Below are positions 50,552 to 59,685 of a stretch of DNA of 64,000 nt, piece after piece. The translations under genes were made by a program, and so were the position numbers. The DNA is from Candidatus Obscuribacterales bacterium (GTDB taxonomy: Bacteria; Cyanobacteriota; Vampirovibrionia; Obscuribacterales; Obscuribacteraceae), in the NCBI GenBank assembly GCA_019752635.1, contig JAIELX010000001.1, positions 1 through 64,000 on the forward strand, read 5' to 3'. Below the pieces are notes generated by a model. That model was not told where the DNA came from, did not search any database, and worked only from the letters and a program-made list of their open reading frames with translations. The stretch's first letter is position 1, and each line of letters opens with the position of its first letter.

Positions 50552-50713
50552 CTATCGGCGCATTAGTGCAAGCAGGTCCTTGTATAAGTCCGCCAGTTGG
50601 CGGGTTACAACTGCGGTGGCGGGTTGCTCTTCTGAATAGCGAGCGAATTCTGCTGCTTTCTTTTCGAAGAGTCCTGCCAACCGATCCTCAAAATTTTTCA
50701 CGTAAGGCTTCAT
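50552..50713 (-). CDS. Small 53-residue helical protein
   Basis: A short gene that length cut-offs miss. It encodes 53 residues: 'MKPYVKNFEDRLAGLFEKKA', 'AEFARYSEEQPATAVVTRQL', 'ADLYKDLLALMRR'. It is amphipathic and helical, with no membrane segment or signal. ATG 50713 is preceded by CCGAGG about nine bases away. It follows the TolC gene by roughly 200 bases on the same strand and is itself followed by a strong hairpin at 50367-50397. Not recognised. Confidence 0.5.
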   Translation of the reverse strand: MKPYVKNFEDRLAGLFEKKAAEFARYSEEQPATAVVTRQLADLYKDLLALMRR

Positions 50714-50911
50714 ATGCCACAACCTCGGGGAAAGGAGAAGGGGAAACAGACTACCGAGCGACTACCGATAGGAACCGGAGAACGGACCTATTAATTCTGT
50801 CTCAAAAACTTGGCAAGTGCAATACTTTACAAGTGTCTGGCGCTACAGGTGATATCACTTTTTTATATTGCGAGTGACACTGAAGGTGGAGGCGCGCCGT
50901 ATATCTGTCGC

Positions 50912-52630
50912 TTATTCTTTGACTAGCTTACCGGATGTCAGCGTATCGGTGGAGATTATCCCGATGTCGTGAAGCAGTACCACTTGCGCGACATTGAAAC
51001 GCAAAATCGCATCAGCCTTATTGATCAGTGAGTTTGTCCAGACCTGCTGTGCCTGCAACACGTCGATGTTTGTGCCAACTCCGTTGGCAAGCCTTACCCG
51101 GGCCAATCGAAGCTGTTCGCTGGAGGAGGCCACCGCGCGCGAGGTCACATCGACTTCGCGCTCAGCGATCAGGCTGGTCAAATATGCCGTTCGAACTTGC
51201 TCCAGGACATCCAAAAACTGTTGGTTTGCCTGCAGCAGCGCTACTCTGGCGTTGTGCCTTGCGGCCTGAACGTTTGAAATATCCGGAATTCCCAAATTGA
51301 AGTAGTTCCAATCAACTTGAATGCCGATTTGGTACGAAAGTCTCATTTGGCGACGCTGAATACTTGCCGGTGTGAAGGCTGCGCCTGCCGGGAATACCAG
51401 TCCGCCTCCACTGCCACCGGCGCTGGTACCACCGCCGCCACCGCTGCTCAGGGGCGCCCCGGACAAGGGCACCAAAGAGAATGAGCCGGGTTGGACTCTA
51501 TTTCCCGGACCCAGCGTAGCGCCATTGCCGGTGTACGAGCCGAAGAATTGCATCTGCGGGTACAACGGTGCGGCTTGTACTTGGATGTTTCTGCGGGCAG
51601 CCAGGCGCAGCTCTTCGAACTGCTTCAGTTCCGGTCTGTATTTGATGGCTATTCGCATCAGGGCGTTGATATCCAGTGAAGGATCAATCAGGCGAACCTT
51701 TTGGACTTTCGTGTCCACAGTCATCAGGTTTGCGTTCATGTCTAAGTTGAGCGTTTTCGCCAGCGCGATGGCGGAAGTCCGGAAAAGCACTTCTTGACGT
51801 AGCAGTTGAAGCTCGTCTTGGGCTAGTTGCGTGTCTGCTTGCAGCACGTTGAAGTAGGTTCCTGTGCCGGCGTTTTCCAACTGCTTGTTCAATACCAGTT
51901 GAGCGCGCGATGTCTCCACGGCCCGCACGCGAATCTCCAGGAACGATTGGGCTCGCACCAGTTCATAGTATTGTCGCGCAACATCGCGCAGTGTGTCATT
52001 GGTTGTCCGACGCACGCCCGATTTTGATGCCAGGAAGTTATGTTTTTGCTGTAAGGCGCCGAACAAGATGCGCCCGCCTTGGGCTCCGAAGTATCTGAAT
52101 CCGGCGTTCGCATTAGCGTTCGGCGTGGAAAAACTTACAGGCAAGATGCCGCCGATTAAGCTACTACCCGACTGAAATTGTGTGCGATAACTCATAAGCG
52201 CGTCCGGTGCGAATCGACCCAGCGCGCCGATCAGGAGCCACTTTTGTTGACGCATTTGTTCGCGGGAGATTCCGATCTGCAAGTTATAAAGCGCAGCGAA
52301 ATTAACAACGTCTTTCAGTCCGACTGGCTGGTTGTAGCGAGCTTCCAGTCGAATGACCGGCAAATTGGCGCCAACCGGCATGAGCTCGCTACGAGCCGGC
52401 AACTTAAGATCGATCTCTTCGTTGATCGTAGTGTCGGAAAGCTGCGGCGGCCCCTGTTTGGGAAACTGGGGTTGAATAGTGGCAGGAACGTCGGTGAATG
52501 GTCTGGATATGGTTCCTGAGGGGGCCGGGGCGCCCGGCAAATCAACGGCTATTGCCGGCGTGCAATTGATGAGCGTGGACAACGCAGTCCACGAACATAG
52601 AAGGGGCACATTGATCTTGCTGCTACCCAA
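50912..52630 (-). CDS. TolC-family outer-membrane efflux protein
   Basis: A 572-residue protein with a signal peptide (ending 'CTPAIAVDLPG') and two outer-membrane-efflux repeats. Helical hairpin regions around 205-300 ('TTNDTLRDVARQYYELVRAQ', 'LNKQLENAGTGTYFNVLQAD') and 430-560 ('EREVDVTSRAVASSSEQLRL', 'ARVRLANGVGTNIDVLQAQQ') carry the NGVGT/AGTGT turn typical of TolC. The extracellular/loop region has Gly/Ser-rich insertions ('GGGGGTSAGGSGGGL'). It forms the trimeric outer-membrane exit of an RND, ABC or type I system. No inner-membrane partner is next to it. TTG start at 52630 with GGGGA upstream. Confidence 0.93.
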   Translation of the reverse strand: MGSSKINVPLLCSWTALSTLINCTPAIAVDLPGAPAPSGTISRPFTDVPATIQPQFPKQGPPQLSDTTINEEIDLKLPARSELMPVGANLPVIRLEARYNQPVGLKDVVNFAALYNLQIGISREQMRQQKWLLIGALGRFAPDALMSYRTQFQSGSSLIGGILPVSFSTPNANANAGFRYFGAQGGRILFGALQQKHNFLASKSGVRRTTNDTLRDVARQYYELVRAQSFLEIRVRAVETSRAQLVLNKQLENAGTGTYFNVLQADTQLAQDELQLLRQEVLFRTSAIALAKTLNLDMNANLMTVDTKVQKVRLIDPSLDINALMRIAIKYRPELKQFEELRLAARRNIQVQAAPLYPQMQFFGSYTGNGATLGPGNRVQPGSFSLVPLSGAPLSSGGGGGTSAGGSGGGLVFPAGAAFTPASIQRRQMRLSYQIGIQVDWNYFNLGIPDISNVQAARHNARVALLQANQQFLDVLEQVRTAYLTSLIAEREVDVTSRAVASSSEQLRLARVRLANGVGTNIDVLQAQQVWTNSLINKADAILRFNVAQVVLLHDIGIISTDTLTSGKLVKE

Positions 52631-52661
52631 TTGGTCATCCCCGCTGTCGACGGGTTAGGAG

Positions 52662-53216
52662 TTACTTCACCAGTCGCTGAACAGCTTTGAACTGTTCGGT
52701 GCCGGATTCTCCTAACATTTCAAACAATGCAATTTCCACCGCCGATGGTATCGCTCCCGATGAGATCATCTTTTCCCAACCAAGTTCTTTGTTCTTGGGA
52801 TTGCGGCTGGCTATCGCATCGCTGACCACATGTACGCTGTAATCGTGCTGCATCAATTCGTGCGCTGTCTGATTAACGCAGACGTGTGCTTCGATTCCGC
52901 AGATGATTACTTGTGTTCGGCCGAGCCCGTCTAGCATGTCAAGGAAGCCTGTAGCCTGGCAACAGCTAAATGCAGTCTTTTCAAAGTATTTGTGTTCGCC
53001 CAGGCAGGCCGCGATCTCCGAAATTGTTTTCCCGAGCCCTTGCGGATACTGTTCCGTCAAAACCACCGGTAGCTTAAGAATCTTTGCTGCTTCCGCCAAA
53101 ATCGTAATGTTGCGGGTCAGGTTGTCGAGGTCCCGAAGCTGCTTGCGAAAAGATTCCTGCACGTCAACGATGAGAAGCATGGCTTGCTTGCTATCCAGGA
53201 TTCGCGGATGTCGCAT
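52662..53216 (-). CDS. Isochorismatase-family cysteine hydrolase
   Basis: A 184-residue cytosolic protein with the family triad: Asp18 ('LLIVDVQESF'), Lys80 ('YFEKTAFSC') and Cys113 ('GIEAHVCVNQTAHEL'), with the cis-peptide before the nucleophile. Members hydrolyse nicotinamide, isochorismate, N-carbamoyl compounds and others; this one resembles the small YcaC-like subgroup. It lies 32 bases upstream of the TolC gene on the same strand. Start at ATG 53216. Confidence 0.9.
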   Translation of the reverse strand: MRHPRILDSKQAMLLIVDVQESFRKQLRDLDNLTRNITILAEAAKILKLPVVLTEQYPQGLGKTISEIAACLGEHKYFEKTAFSCCQATGFLDMLDGLGRTQVIICGIEAHVCVNQTAHELMQHDYSVHVVSDAIASRNPKNKELGWEKMISSGAIPSAVEIALFEMLGESGTEQFKAVQRLVK

Positions 53217-53352
53217 TTCGTTGTGATTCCTTACGGCTCTTGACTTTTCTGCCGCCTCTCGGCACGGCGGACACAGCATAGCACTCGAACCGGGGCTCCG
53301 ACACAATCCGTTGCCCGTGCCGCCGCAAATGTGATATAACCAAATCCATCAC

Positions 53353-53425
53353 GGGGCATTAGCGCAGTTGGTAGCGCGCTTCAATGGCATTGAAGAGGTC
53401 AGGAGTTCGAATCTCCTATGCTCCA
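53353..53425 (+). tRNA. tRNA-Ala (GGC anticodon)
   Basis: A complete cloverleaf of 73 bases. The acceptor stem pairs GGGGCAT with ATGCTCC and has the G3-U70 wobble pair that specifies alanine. The anticodon loop ATGGCAT gives GGC (reads GCC/GCU). The T-loop has TTCGAAT. The 3' CCA is not encoded (next bases TAGAAA), so a CCA-adding enzyme is required. Confidence 0.97.
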
Positions 53426-53852
53426 TAGAAATTTTTCCACCAACCGGCCGACCAGATGCTCGTTGTCGCTGAGCTCCGCAGCGTTGCTGACACGAGGTCG
53501 CTGAAATTCGCTCGGGATCGGTGTTGGAAGGACGAGACTGTCCGAATCCTCCTTTTGCATGAAAGTTCGCTCGTAGCGCGTTCTGTAAACTGCCGCAACA
53601 TGAAACTCGTCAAAGGTTCTCCGGCCTGTCAAGGATCGTGCATAGCAGGCCTGGTGGAAACAATGCGATGGGAAGTATCGACCTCTCCGTGACTCGCGGC
53701 GGGCGGAATCGGCACCGTATTTAGTTCTACTGAAGTCAGCCAGGCGCGTAAGGATCGGGCTGCTGATATCTATGCTTAACGTGCGCCCGCTGCTTGATGC
53801 CGGCAATCCATAGCATTGATGAATCAATCTTTCAGTCGGTCAGGGGGCGCCT
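53426..53852. other. Intergenic region after tRNA-Ala
   Basis: About 430 bases with no gene I can support. The one long open frame reads through the tRNA on the opposite strand and is rejected. No integrase or tRNA-end duplication is visible. Confidence 0.6.
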
Positions 53853-54656
53853 TTAATAGCCGGCGGAACTGAGTTCCAATCCCATGGCGACGTCGGAAGT
53901 TCTGGAAACTCCCGTGTGGATTGTGCCGTTCGGGTGAAGTTCCATCCACCGAAATCCCGGCGGTATTGCATCGACGGCGAACCGTGCCGATTTCGGCTTG
54001 AATTGAACGCAAGTCGAGGGCGTTGCCATCAAGGGAATGCCATTGCGACGCATCTCGAACTCCTGGTGGATGTGCCCCCAGAGAACGCCTCTTACATTGT
54101 GGAAGCGGTCGATTACATCCAGGACTTCCGGTCCATTGTCGATTCCGATCGTGTCTAGCCAATCGGCGCCTACGGGGATCGGATGGTGATGCATGCAGAC
54201 CAGCGCATGGTGTCCGGGATGGGCCTTCAGAGTTTTTTCGAGCAGCTCAAGTTCCGATGGGGGAAGATGTCCGCCAACCTCGTCTACGACCAAGGTGTCC
54301 AACAGAATGATGATCCAGGGAGCGACGACAACCACTTTGTCGAACCGAAAGTCGGCCGGTCCGTCTGATAATCCCTGGCGCGCTTCTTCACGGCGGTCAT
54401 GGTTGCCTGGAAGCATGTAGCATGGCGCGCCGGTTTTGCCCACTGACATGGAAAGACGTCTATAAGATTCTTCCGTTTCGTCTTGAGACAGGTCGCCGGT
54501 AAAAAGATAAAGGTCCGGGATGCCACGGAGCTCCCGGGCGACCCGAAAAACCTCTGCAAAAGTTCTGGAAGTATCCACCCCAAGCAGGCGCCCATCCTCG
54601 TTTTGGAAGAAGTGGGTGTCCGTGAACTGTATGATTCTAAGGGGCAGTTTTTCCAT
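53853..54656 (-). CDS. Calcineurin-like phosphoesterase (CpdA-like)
   Basis: A 267-residue cytosolic metallophosphoesterase with all five metal motifs in order: 'FTDTHFF' (~11-17), 'FTGDLSQDE' (~53), 'GNHDRRE' (~82), 'CMHHHPIPVG' (~155) and 'GHIHQE' (~196). It resembles CpdA/Icc 3',5'-cyclic-nucleotide phosphodiesterases in length and order; the substrate is inferred, not shown. AGAGGAC precedes the ATG. It is monocistronic and divergent from the DUF547 gene. A c-di-GMP cyclase and cAMP-type phosphodiesterase in the same window hint at several nucleotide signals. Confidence 0.85.
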   Translation of the reverse strand: MEKLPLRIIQFTDTHFFQNEDGRLLGVDTSRTFAEVFRVARELRGIPDLYLFTGDLSQDETEESYRRLSMSVGKTGAPCYMLPGNHDRREEARQGLSDGPADFRFDKVVVVAPWIIILLDTLVVDEVGGHLPPSELELLEKTLKAHPGHHALVCMHHHPIPVGADWLDTIGIDNGPEVLDVIDRFHNVRGVLWGHIHQEFEMRRNGIPLMATPSTCVQFKPKSARFAVDAIPPGFRWMELHPNGTIHTGVSRTSDVAMGLELSSAGY

Positions 54657-54871
54657 TCACAAGTCCTCTGCCCGGGTTACCTGGATGAACAAGGCAGATC
54701 CCGTCAAATTGCTATTAACCCGAAATTGCTACCTTTGAAACGTCGGTCGAACGCCTGATCCCAAACTAGATAAACATCGTGACCTTCCCTTTTATTTCCG
54801 CTTGACTAATGCTTCCGGAGATGTTGTATTGGACCGAGCGTAAGATCGGTCGAACCATTAGAATTACTGGA

Positions 54872-55981
54872 ATGAAGAGTAACGATTCACCAATTCATCT
54901 TAGCCTCCTTGGCGTTGTCTTGTTCGGCCTTGCCATCGTGATGATTGTCGTCAACGTTTTTTCGAACATGGGTAGCTATTTCGGCACGCTGTTCGTCAAG
55001 ACCGAAACGCCTGCCTCCTTTGAATTTCAATCCTACGATGGACTGTTGAAGAAATACACGCACGAGTCAAGGGTGGATTACAAATCGCTCAAAGGTAGTA
55101 AGGAGCTGGAGGCAGCTTTGGCTGACCTGCGGAGGGTTTCGCCCGAAAAATTGGCTTCCGAAGAAGACAAAATCTGTTATTGGGTCAATGCTTATAATCT
55201 ACTATCGATGAAGCTGATTTGTGACAAATTCCCAATTGAATCGATCAAGGAATTGGGCAGCGATCAAGGCACGAAGAGCTTTATTGTCGGAGGTAAGGCC
55301 ATCTCGGCCAAAGAGATCGACGAGGAGAAAATAGTTCCCGCGATCTACGGTAAAAATTGGCTTTTGCTGTTCGCCAAATGCAATGGAAGCGTCGGTTATC
55401 CGGACATTGCCGACCACCCTTATCGAGCGGCCACGCTAGCGGATGATTTGTTGGCGCAACAAAAGAAGTTTGTGCTGCGACGGGACAATTGGTACTACGA
55501 CGACACGATCAACAAGCTCGAAGTGACTGAGTTCTACATGTGGAATCGACATTATCTGGAAGGTGTCCAAGTGACTCCGTTGATGTTGCTCAACAACTTT
55601 TTGCCGGATGGCCGCCAGATTGATGCCGGGACTCACGTTGTCTATAACCTGGTTTGCCAGCAACGGGTTAACCAGAGCAAGGACTGGTCGGCAAATCCGA
55701 CTGAATCGTCTGCATCATCGACGGGAACGGACCAACCTGCGACCGGTACAGGCACTGCGACGAGCACCGGCGCTGCGACTGATGTTCGTCCTGCGACCGG
55801 TGCCCTGAAGGATTCCGGCAGCGGTGGCGGAGAAGATTCATCCGCAAAACGAAAACCTGAGTCGGACATCGCGAGTGATTCGAAAGCGGATAAGGCTACA
55901 AAGCCTTCAGCATCCGTGCCCGAAACAGAACCGCCGGCTGGCACAAAGACCAGTGAGAAAGTGGAGAAAGGCGCGAAATGA
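54872..55981 (+). CDS. DUF547-domain membrane-anchored protein
   Basis: A 369-residue protein. One N-terminal membrane span (~10-32) and then a DUF547 domain: 'YTHESRVDYKSLKGSKELEA', 'KICYWVNAYNLLSMKLICDK' (WxNAYN is the family signature) and 'DDTINKLEVTEFYMWNRHYL'. The C-terminal ~100 residues are low-complexity Thr/Ala/Gly/Ser and Lys/Glu ('TGTATSTGAATDVRPATGAL'). Function of DUF547 is unknown; it resembles a circularly altered cysteine-protease-like fold in some analyses. It overlaps the amidase by 4 bases (ATGA), so the pair is coupled and probably acts on the cell wall. Confidence 0.85.
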   Translation: MKSNDSPIHLSLLGVVLFGLAIVMIVVNVFSNMGSYFGTLFVKTETPASFEFQSYDGLLKKYTHESRVDYKSLKGSKELEAALADLRRVSPEKLASEEDKICYWVNAYNLLSMKLICDKFPIESIKELGSDQGTKSFIVGGKAISAKEIDEEKIVPAIYGKNWLLLFAKCNGSVGYPDIADHPYRAATLADDLLAQQKKFVLRRDNWYYDDTINKLEVTEFYMWNRHYLEGVQVTPLMLLNNFLPDGRQIDAGTHVVYNLVCQQRVNQSKDWSANPTESSASSTGTDQPATGTGTATSTGAATDVRPATGALKDSGSGGGEDSSAKRKPESDIASDSKADKATKPSASVPETEPPAGTKTSEKVEKGAK

Positions 55982-57861
55982 ATAAGCGAAACCTGCGTCG
56001 CTTCTCAATCGAAGCGACAGGGACCGTTCTTTTCCTGAGCGGCTGTTGCACCATTGCGCCGTCCTTGTTCAATGGTTTACCAGCGGCTTTCTCCCGCGAA
56101 TCATCCGCCCTCACGGTTGTGTATCCGCGCAGTGGTGCCGTGATAGACAGCAGAGCCACGTTCATCATCGGGGCTGCTTCCCCGGGGGCGTCCGTCACTT
56201 GCAACTCGGAGCCGGTTCGTACAAATGGCGCCGGTTTCTTTGCTCATGTCGTTAAGCTCAATCGGGGGGAAAACTCATTCAATATAGTTGGAGGCGGCGT
56301 TTCTGCGGCGTTAACTGTGAGGCGTCCTCACGCGAGTGCTCCTGCGTCTCTCGACATTCTGCGATTCAAGACCGGAACGCTTGAGCCAGCAGAAAGTGTT
56401 GGCGTGGTGCCCGGTGATGTCCTGCATTTTTCGGCCAGAGCCACTCCCGGATCGAAAGTTGTCGCTAAGCTCGGAAACAGGACGATTCCGCTGTTCTCTG
56501 CGGCTCAACGTTCAAAGGGTTCGCCGGTGAACATGGGGCTTGACACCGCCTTTGGTGTTACCTTTCAAAAGAATGACGCTAGCTTGCCCGATACCTATAC
56601 CGGTTTCTATAAAGTCGCTCCGGAAGATTTGTTCGCCGGAACGCGACCTTCTTTTGTTCTCACGAAGGACAAGCGTGTAGTCACTGCATCAGGACCGGCA
56701 ACAGTAAGTGTGCTGCGCCAGCCTTCCGTCTTTCACACTAGGCATGACGACACCATCGTCCGCGTAGGGCCCGGGGCGGCTCGTGTCACGCCATGGGGTG
56801 CCGGAGTACGTGTTCTTAGTGACGGGTACCGGGGCCCGTGGCGACGGCTGGAAGTTGCGCCAGGCAAGCATCTTTGGGTTTCCGGGGAAGATCTCGATCC
56901 CGAACCGCCGGGAAGTCCTCTTCCGGAGTCACGTGTCACCACTGTTAATCTTCTGTCTGACGACTACGGAGCGCGCGTTGCTATTCCGCTTAACCAGCGG
57001 CTGCCTTATCAGGTTGACCAGGATTTGAAGGCCGGTACGCTCACTCTTCGTGTGTTCGGTGCGACGGCCGATACCGATTTTGTCACGGCTGATGCGGAAG
57101 AAGGTCACATCTTGCCGAAGGAGCGAGCGTCGTCGCGGCTGATCGACTATGTGACATTTCGCCAAAAGAACGATCAATTGTATGAGTTGACGGTTCATCT
57201 CAAGAAAAAGCACCAGTGGGGATATTATGTCGATTATGCCGACTCAACTCTCGCTCTGCACGTCAAGTCACCCCCGGTGGTGGACAGCTCCGCCGGTAGT
57301 TTGAAAGGGGTTACTATCTGCGTGGACCCCGGCCACGGAGGCAAAGAACCGGGTGCTTTCGGGTGCGATGGAACCAAGGAAGCAATCGTTAATCTTGCTA
57401 TCGCCGAAAAGTTGAAAGACTCGTTGGAGAAAATGGGTGCTAGCGTTGTGATGACTCGCACCGCTGATATTGATGTCAGTCTTGCTCAGCGTGTGAAAAC
57501 GGCAATCGAATCTAGAGCCGATTTGCTTGTGTCAGTACACAATAATTCTTTGCCGGACGGGCGCGATCCTTGGAAGGAGCATGGCACTTCCACCTATTGG
57601 TATCACCCACAGTCCGTGGAGCCGGCTAAGACTTTCAAGGATGGTTTGGTTCAAGACGTGGACTTGCAGGATTTCGGCAGTAGATTTCAAAATCTTTTTT
57701 TGTGTCGCCCGACGCAAATGCCTGCCGTGCTCGTGGAAGTGGGGTTCATGATTCATCCCGATGAGTTCCTGCGTCTCATTACGCCGGACTTTCAAGCGAA
57801 GGTGGGCGCGAGCCTGGCTGAAAGCATCCGCTCTTATCTGGTGGAGTCGTCGCCAAACTGA
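55978..57861 (+). CDS. Exported N-acetylmuramoyl-L-alanine amidase (AmiC-like, amidase_3)
   Basis: A 627-residue protein: signal/lipoprotein-like N-terminus ('VLFLSGCCTIAP'; Cys about 23 may be lipidated), beta-rich region 40-430 with AMIN-like strands, and a C-terminal zinc amidase domain: 'ICVDPGHGGKEPGAFGCDGT' (~446-465, His-Glu ligands), 'LLVSVHNNSLPDG' (~517, His ligand) and 'AVLVEVGFMIHPDE' (catalytic Glu). It cleaves the amide between MurNAc and L-Ala for daughter-cell separation. Longer than E. coli AmiC (417) because of the N-terminal repeats. It overlaps the DUF547 gene and is followed by the fifth 28-bp palindrome. Confidence 0.92.
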   Translation: MNKRNLRRFSIEATGTVLFLSGCCTIAPSLFNGLPAAFSRESSALTVVYPRSGAVIDSRATFIIGAASPGASVTCNSEPVRTNGAGFFAHVVKLNRGENSFNIVGGGVSAALTVRRPHASAPASLDILRFKTGTLEPAESVGVVPGDVLHFSARATPGSKVVAKLGNRTIPLFSAAQRSKGSPVNMGLDTAFGVTFQKNDASLPDTYTGFYKVAPEDLFAGTRPSFVLTKDKRVVTASGPATVSVLRQPSVFHTRHDDTIVRVGPGAARVTPWGAGVRVLSDGYRGPWRRLEVAPGKHLWVSGEDLDPEPPGSPLPESRVTTVNLLSDDYGARVAIPLNQRLPYQVDQDLKAGTLTLRVFGATADTDFVTADAEEGHILPKERASSRLIDYVTFRQKNDQLYELTVHLKKKHQWGYYVDYADSTLALHVKSPPVVDSSAGSLKGVTICVDPGHGGKEPGAFGCDGTKEAIVNLAIAEKLKDSLEKMGASVVMTRTADIDVSLAQRVKTAIESRADLLVSVHNNSLPDGRDPWKEHGTSTYWYHPQSVEPAKTFKDGLVQDVDLQDFGSRFQNLFLCRPTQMPAVLVEVGFMIHPDEFLRLITPDFQAKVGASLAESIRSYLVESSPN

Positions 57862-57882
57862 CCCGGGGAAACCGAATTTTCT

Positions 57883-57910
57883 TGTCGCCAAATCTCCAGA
57901 ATTGGAGACA
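57883..57910. repeat. 28-bp dispersed palindrome, copy 5
   Basis: Outer arms TGTCGCC and GGAGACA around AAATCTCCAGAATT. Its first 22 bases and the T before them match copy 4 (27144). The flanks TTTTCT/AGAAAA extend the dyad. Confidence 0.8.
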
Positions 57911-58065
57911 AGAAAAAAACAAGAAGACGGCTATAGCGGTGCGCCAACGAACTTTGTGATTTTACGGTGTAAATGTCCGTCCCCGTCAGTGGCGCCGGAG
58001 TTGTGGCGGTGGACGCCCTGTGACAATGACGAGAGTCGCGCTGCGGTAGGGTGCCGAAGAGACGG

Positions 58066-58071
58066 TATAAT
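58066..58071 (+). promoter_or_regulatory. Consensus -10 hexamer for coaX
   Basis: TATAAT, a perfect match. No clear -35 at normal distance. Confidence 0.4.
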
Positions 58072-58166
58072 AGCTGTCCGGTCGGCTACCTTGATTACCG
58101 TCGGCATGCCAAGGCTCAGACGCAATGCTGATGTGGTTTTGGATTTGAGATTATAAGGAGAGTGGA

Positions 58167-58928
58167 ATGGAGATCCCGGAGAGCGAATTGATCGCGGTGG
58201 ATATGGGCAACTCTAGGATCTCGTGCGGAAGTTTCAAATCCGGAATCCTGGTGAAAACTTGGTTTTACAACATTTCTGATCTGGATACCGCAGCCGAGGA
58301 GCTGAGCGCAGCGAAAAGCAATACGATCGCAGTGTCGTCCGTGGTGCCGCAAGCCTGCGAGAGGCTGCGAAGGCAATTGGTGGCTGCGGGCAAGAAGCTG
58401 TGCGAGGTGCGCGCAGGCGACGCTAACTTGATGGAGGGCGTTTATGCCACCATGGGCGCGGATCGCATTGCCAACGCAATTGCGGCGCGGAAACTGTACG
58501 GACACGATCGCGCTGCCATCATTATTGATGCAGGCACTGCAACCACGCTGACTGCAGTGGATCGCGAAGGACGATTTGCCGGCGGATTCATCACGCTTGG
58601 ATTAGGAAAGACAATCACGATGTTGCACCAGGCCGCTGCAGACTTGCCCCTTGCTGGACTCAAACCAAGCATAGATCGCGAACTCTGCTTCGACACTGAG
58701 TCCGCGATCTTGACTGGGACCCTATTGGGACAGGTAGGAATGATCGAATACTGGGTTCGCTTGGCTAAACGCCGGCTGGTGAACGAAAGCATTGTCATCG
58801 CCACCGGTGGCTGGTCGGAAATGCTTTCTCGTCACAGCAACGTATTTGATGTTTGCGATCCGGTCTTGACTCTTAAGGGAGTGTATTTGATTGCCGTGGA
58901 GGAAGCGGGCCGAGCGGGTCGAGTTTAA
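58167..58928 (+). CDS. coaX: Type III pantothenate kinase
   Basis: A 253-residue kinase of the ASKHA fold. 'LIAVDMGNSRISCGSFK' (phosphate-1, ~7), 'GADRIANAIAAR' (~99) and 'IIIDAGTATTLTAVD' (phosphate-2, ~116) are diagnostic for CoaX, as is 'GGFITLGLGKTI'. It phosphorylates pantothenate in the first step of CoA synthesis; unlike CoaA it is not inhibited by CoA. AAGGAGAG precedes ATG 58167. Its 3' end overlaps the small leftward gene by 56 bases. Confidence 0.96.
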   Translation: MEIPESELIAVDMGNSRISCGSFKSGILVKTWFYNISDLDTAAEELSAAKSNTIAVSSVVPQACERLRRQLVAAGKKLCEVRAGDANLMEGVYATMGADRIANAIAARKLYGHDRAAIIIDAGTATTLTAVDREGRFAGGFITLGLGKTITMLHQAAADLPLAGLKPSIDRELCFDTESAILTGTLLGQVGMIEYWVRLAKRRLVNESIVIATGGWSEMLSRHSNVFDVCDPVLTLKGVYLIAVEEAGRAGRV

Positions 58929-59073
58929 AGAGCTTCTCTAGCTCAAACCGGTAATCAACGTTGGTCAAAGCCTCTTCGGAGTAAAGTTCGTCTTCCCAGT
59001 AACTTTTCTCTCGTCCCCACAAATCCTCAAGCCTTTTCGCCAGGTGACCGGGCAAATCGTTCGTATTGTTCAT
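58873..59073 (-). CDS. Small acidic hypothetical protein
   Basis: A 66-residue protein: 'MNNTNDLPGHLAKRLEDLWG', 'REKSYWEDELYSEEALTNVD', then a Pro-rich end. Helical, acidic, no membrane segment. GGGAG is six bases before ATG 59073, which strongly supports it. It converges with coaX and overlaps its last 56 bases. Not recognised. Confidence 0.65.
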   Translation of the reverse strand: MNNTNDLPGHLAKRLEDLWGREKSYWEDELYSEEALTNVDYRFELEKLFKLDPLGPLPPRQSNTLP

Positions 59074-59345
59074 AGTCTCCCGAAATCTAGACCCGTCAGG
59101 GTAACAACAATCAAAGTGCTCACAACCTTCAGTTTATTCAGGACGGTGGAAAGAGCAATCCTTGGCAACCCCGCCAGGCGCCTCCCGTAAGGGTTTTCGG
59201 CATCTCAGGCTGATAAAAAGAACCCAAAGATCGTTTGCATATCCGGGCGATTCGGTTCCTATATCCCTTTGGTGTTAGAATCAAAAACAGGTGGTTGAAT
59301 TTTTTCGCCGAGGCTGAGTTATCCCATTTACGGGCTAGTTGAGAG

Positions 59346-59636
59346 ATGAACCTCAAAATAAGACTCGAAAGACTATGCGACGGGCGACAATGGGCCAAGT
59401 TGCATTTTAATGACGGCACCAGCCTTACCGGCCGTATGCTCAGACTTGGGCACGACTATGCTGAACTGGAAACCTACGGCGAGAACGACAAGCCTGACGA
59501 GCGTAATTATTCCAAGCATTTGGTGCCGCTGCATCTTATTAAGTATGTAACTGTTGAGTCGTCTTCCTTTGCTGAGTTGGAAAGGCGGCGACTGCAGTTT
59601 GCAGCGCAGATAGAAAGTGTTTCAGACTCCGCCTGA
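59346..59636 (+). CDS. Small hypothetical protein with a beta-barrel-like core
   Basis: A 96-residue protein with a compact beta pattern ('WAKLHFNDGTSLTGRMLRLG', 'DYAELETYGENDK', 'LIKYVTVESSSFAEL') reminiscent of Sm/Hfq-like or other small beta-barrels, followed by a short helix. The resemblance is by eye only. GAGAG is close before the ATG. Convergent with glmU. Confidence 0.6.
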   Translation: MNLKIRLERLCDGRQWAKLHFNDGTSLTGRMLRLGHDYAELETYGENDKPDERNYSKHLVPLHLIKYVTVESSSFAELERRRLQFAAQIESVSDSA

Positions 59637-59685
59637 AGCGACTAAGAGTTCCTCTTGGTGCGCCAACCGTCGGCAGAGGCCGTTG

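Larger units (their letters stand above)
57862..58166. other. Intergenic region before coaX
   Basis: About 300 bases holding the fifth 28-bp palindrome and, at 58066-58071, a perfect TATAAT about 95 bases before the coaX start. No gene is supported. Confidence 0.6.

Noticed and set aside
53399..53827. A 142-codon open frame on the minus strand next to tRNA-Ala
   Set aside because: It runs through the 3' half of the tRNA gene, has no ribosome site or recognisable domain, and ends in the 'GDSNS' pattern typical of frames read across tRNA T-arms.
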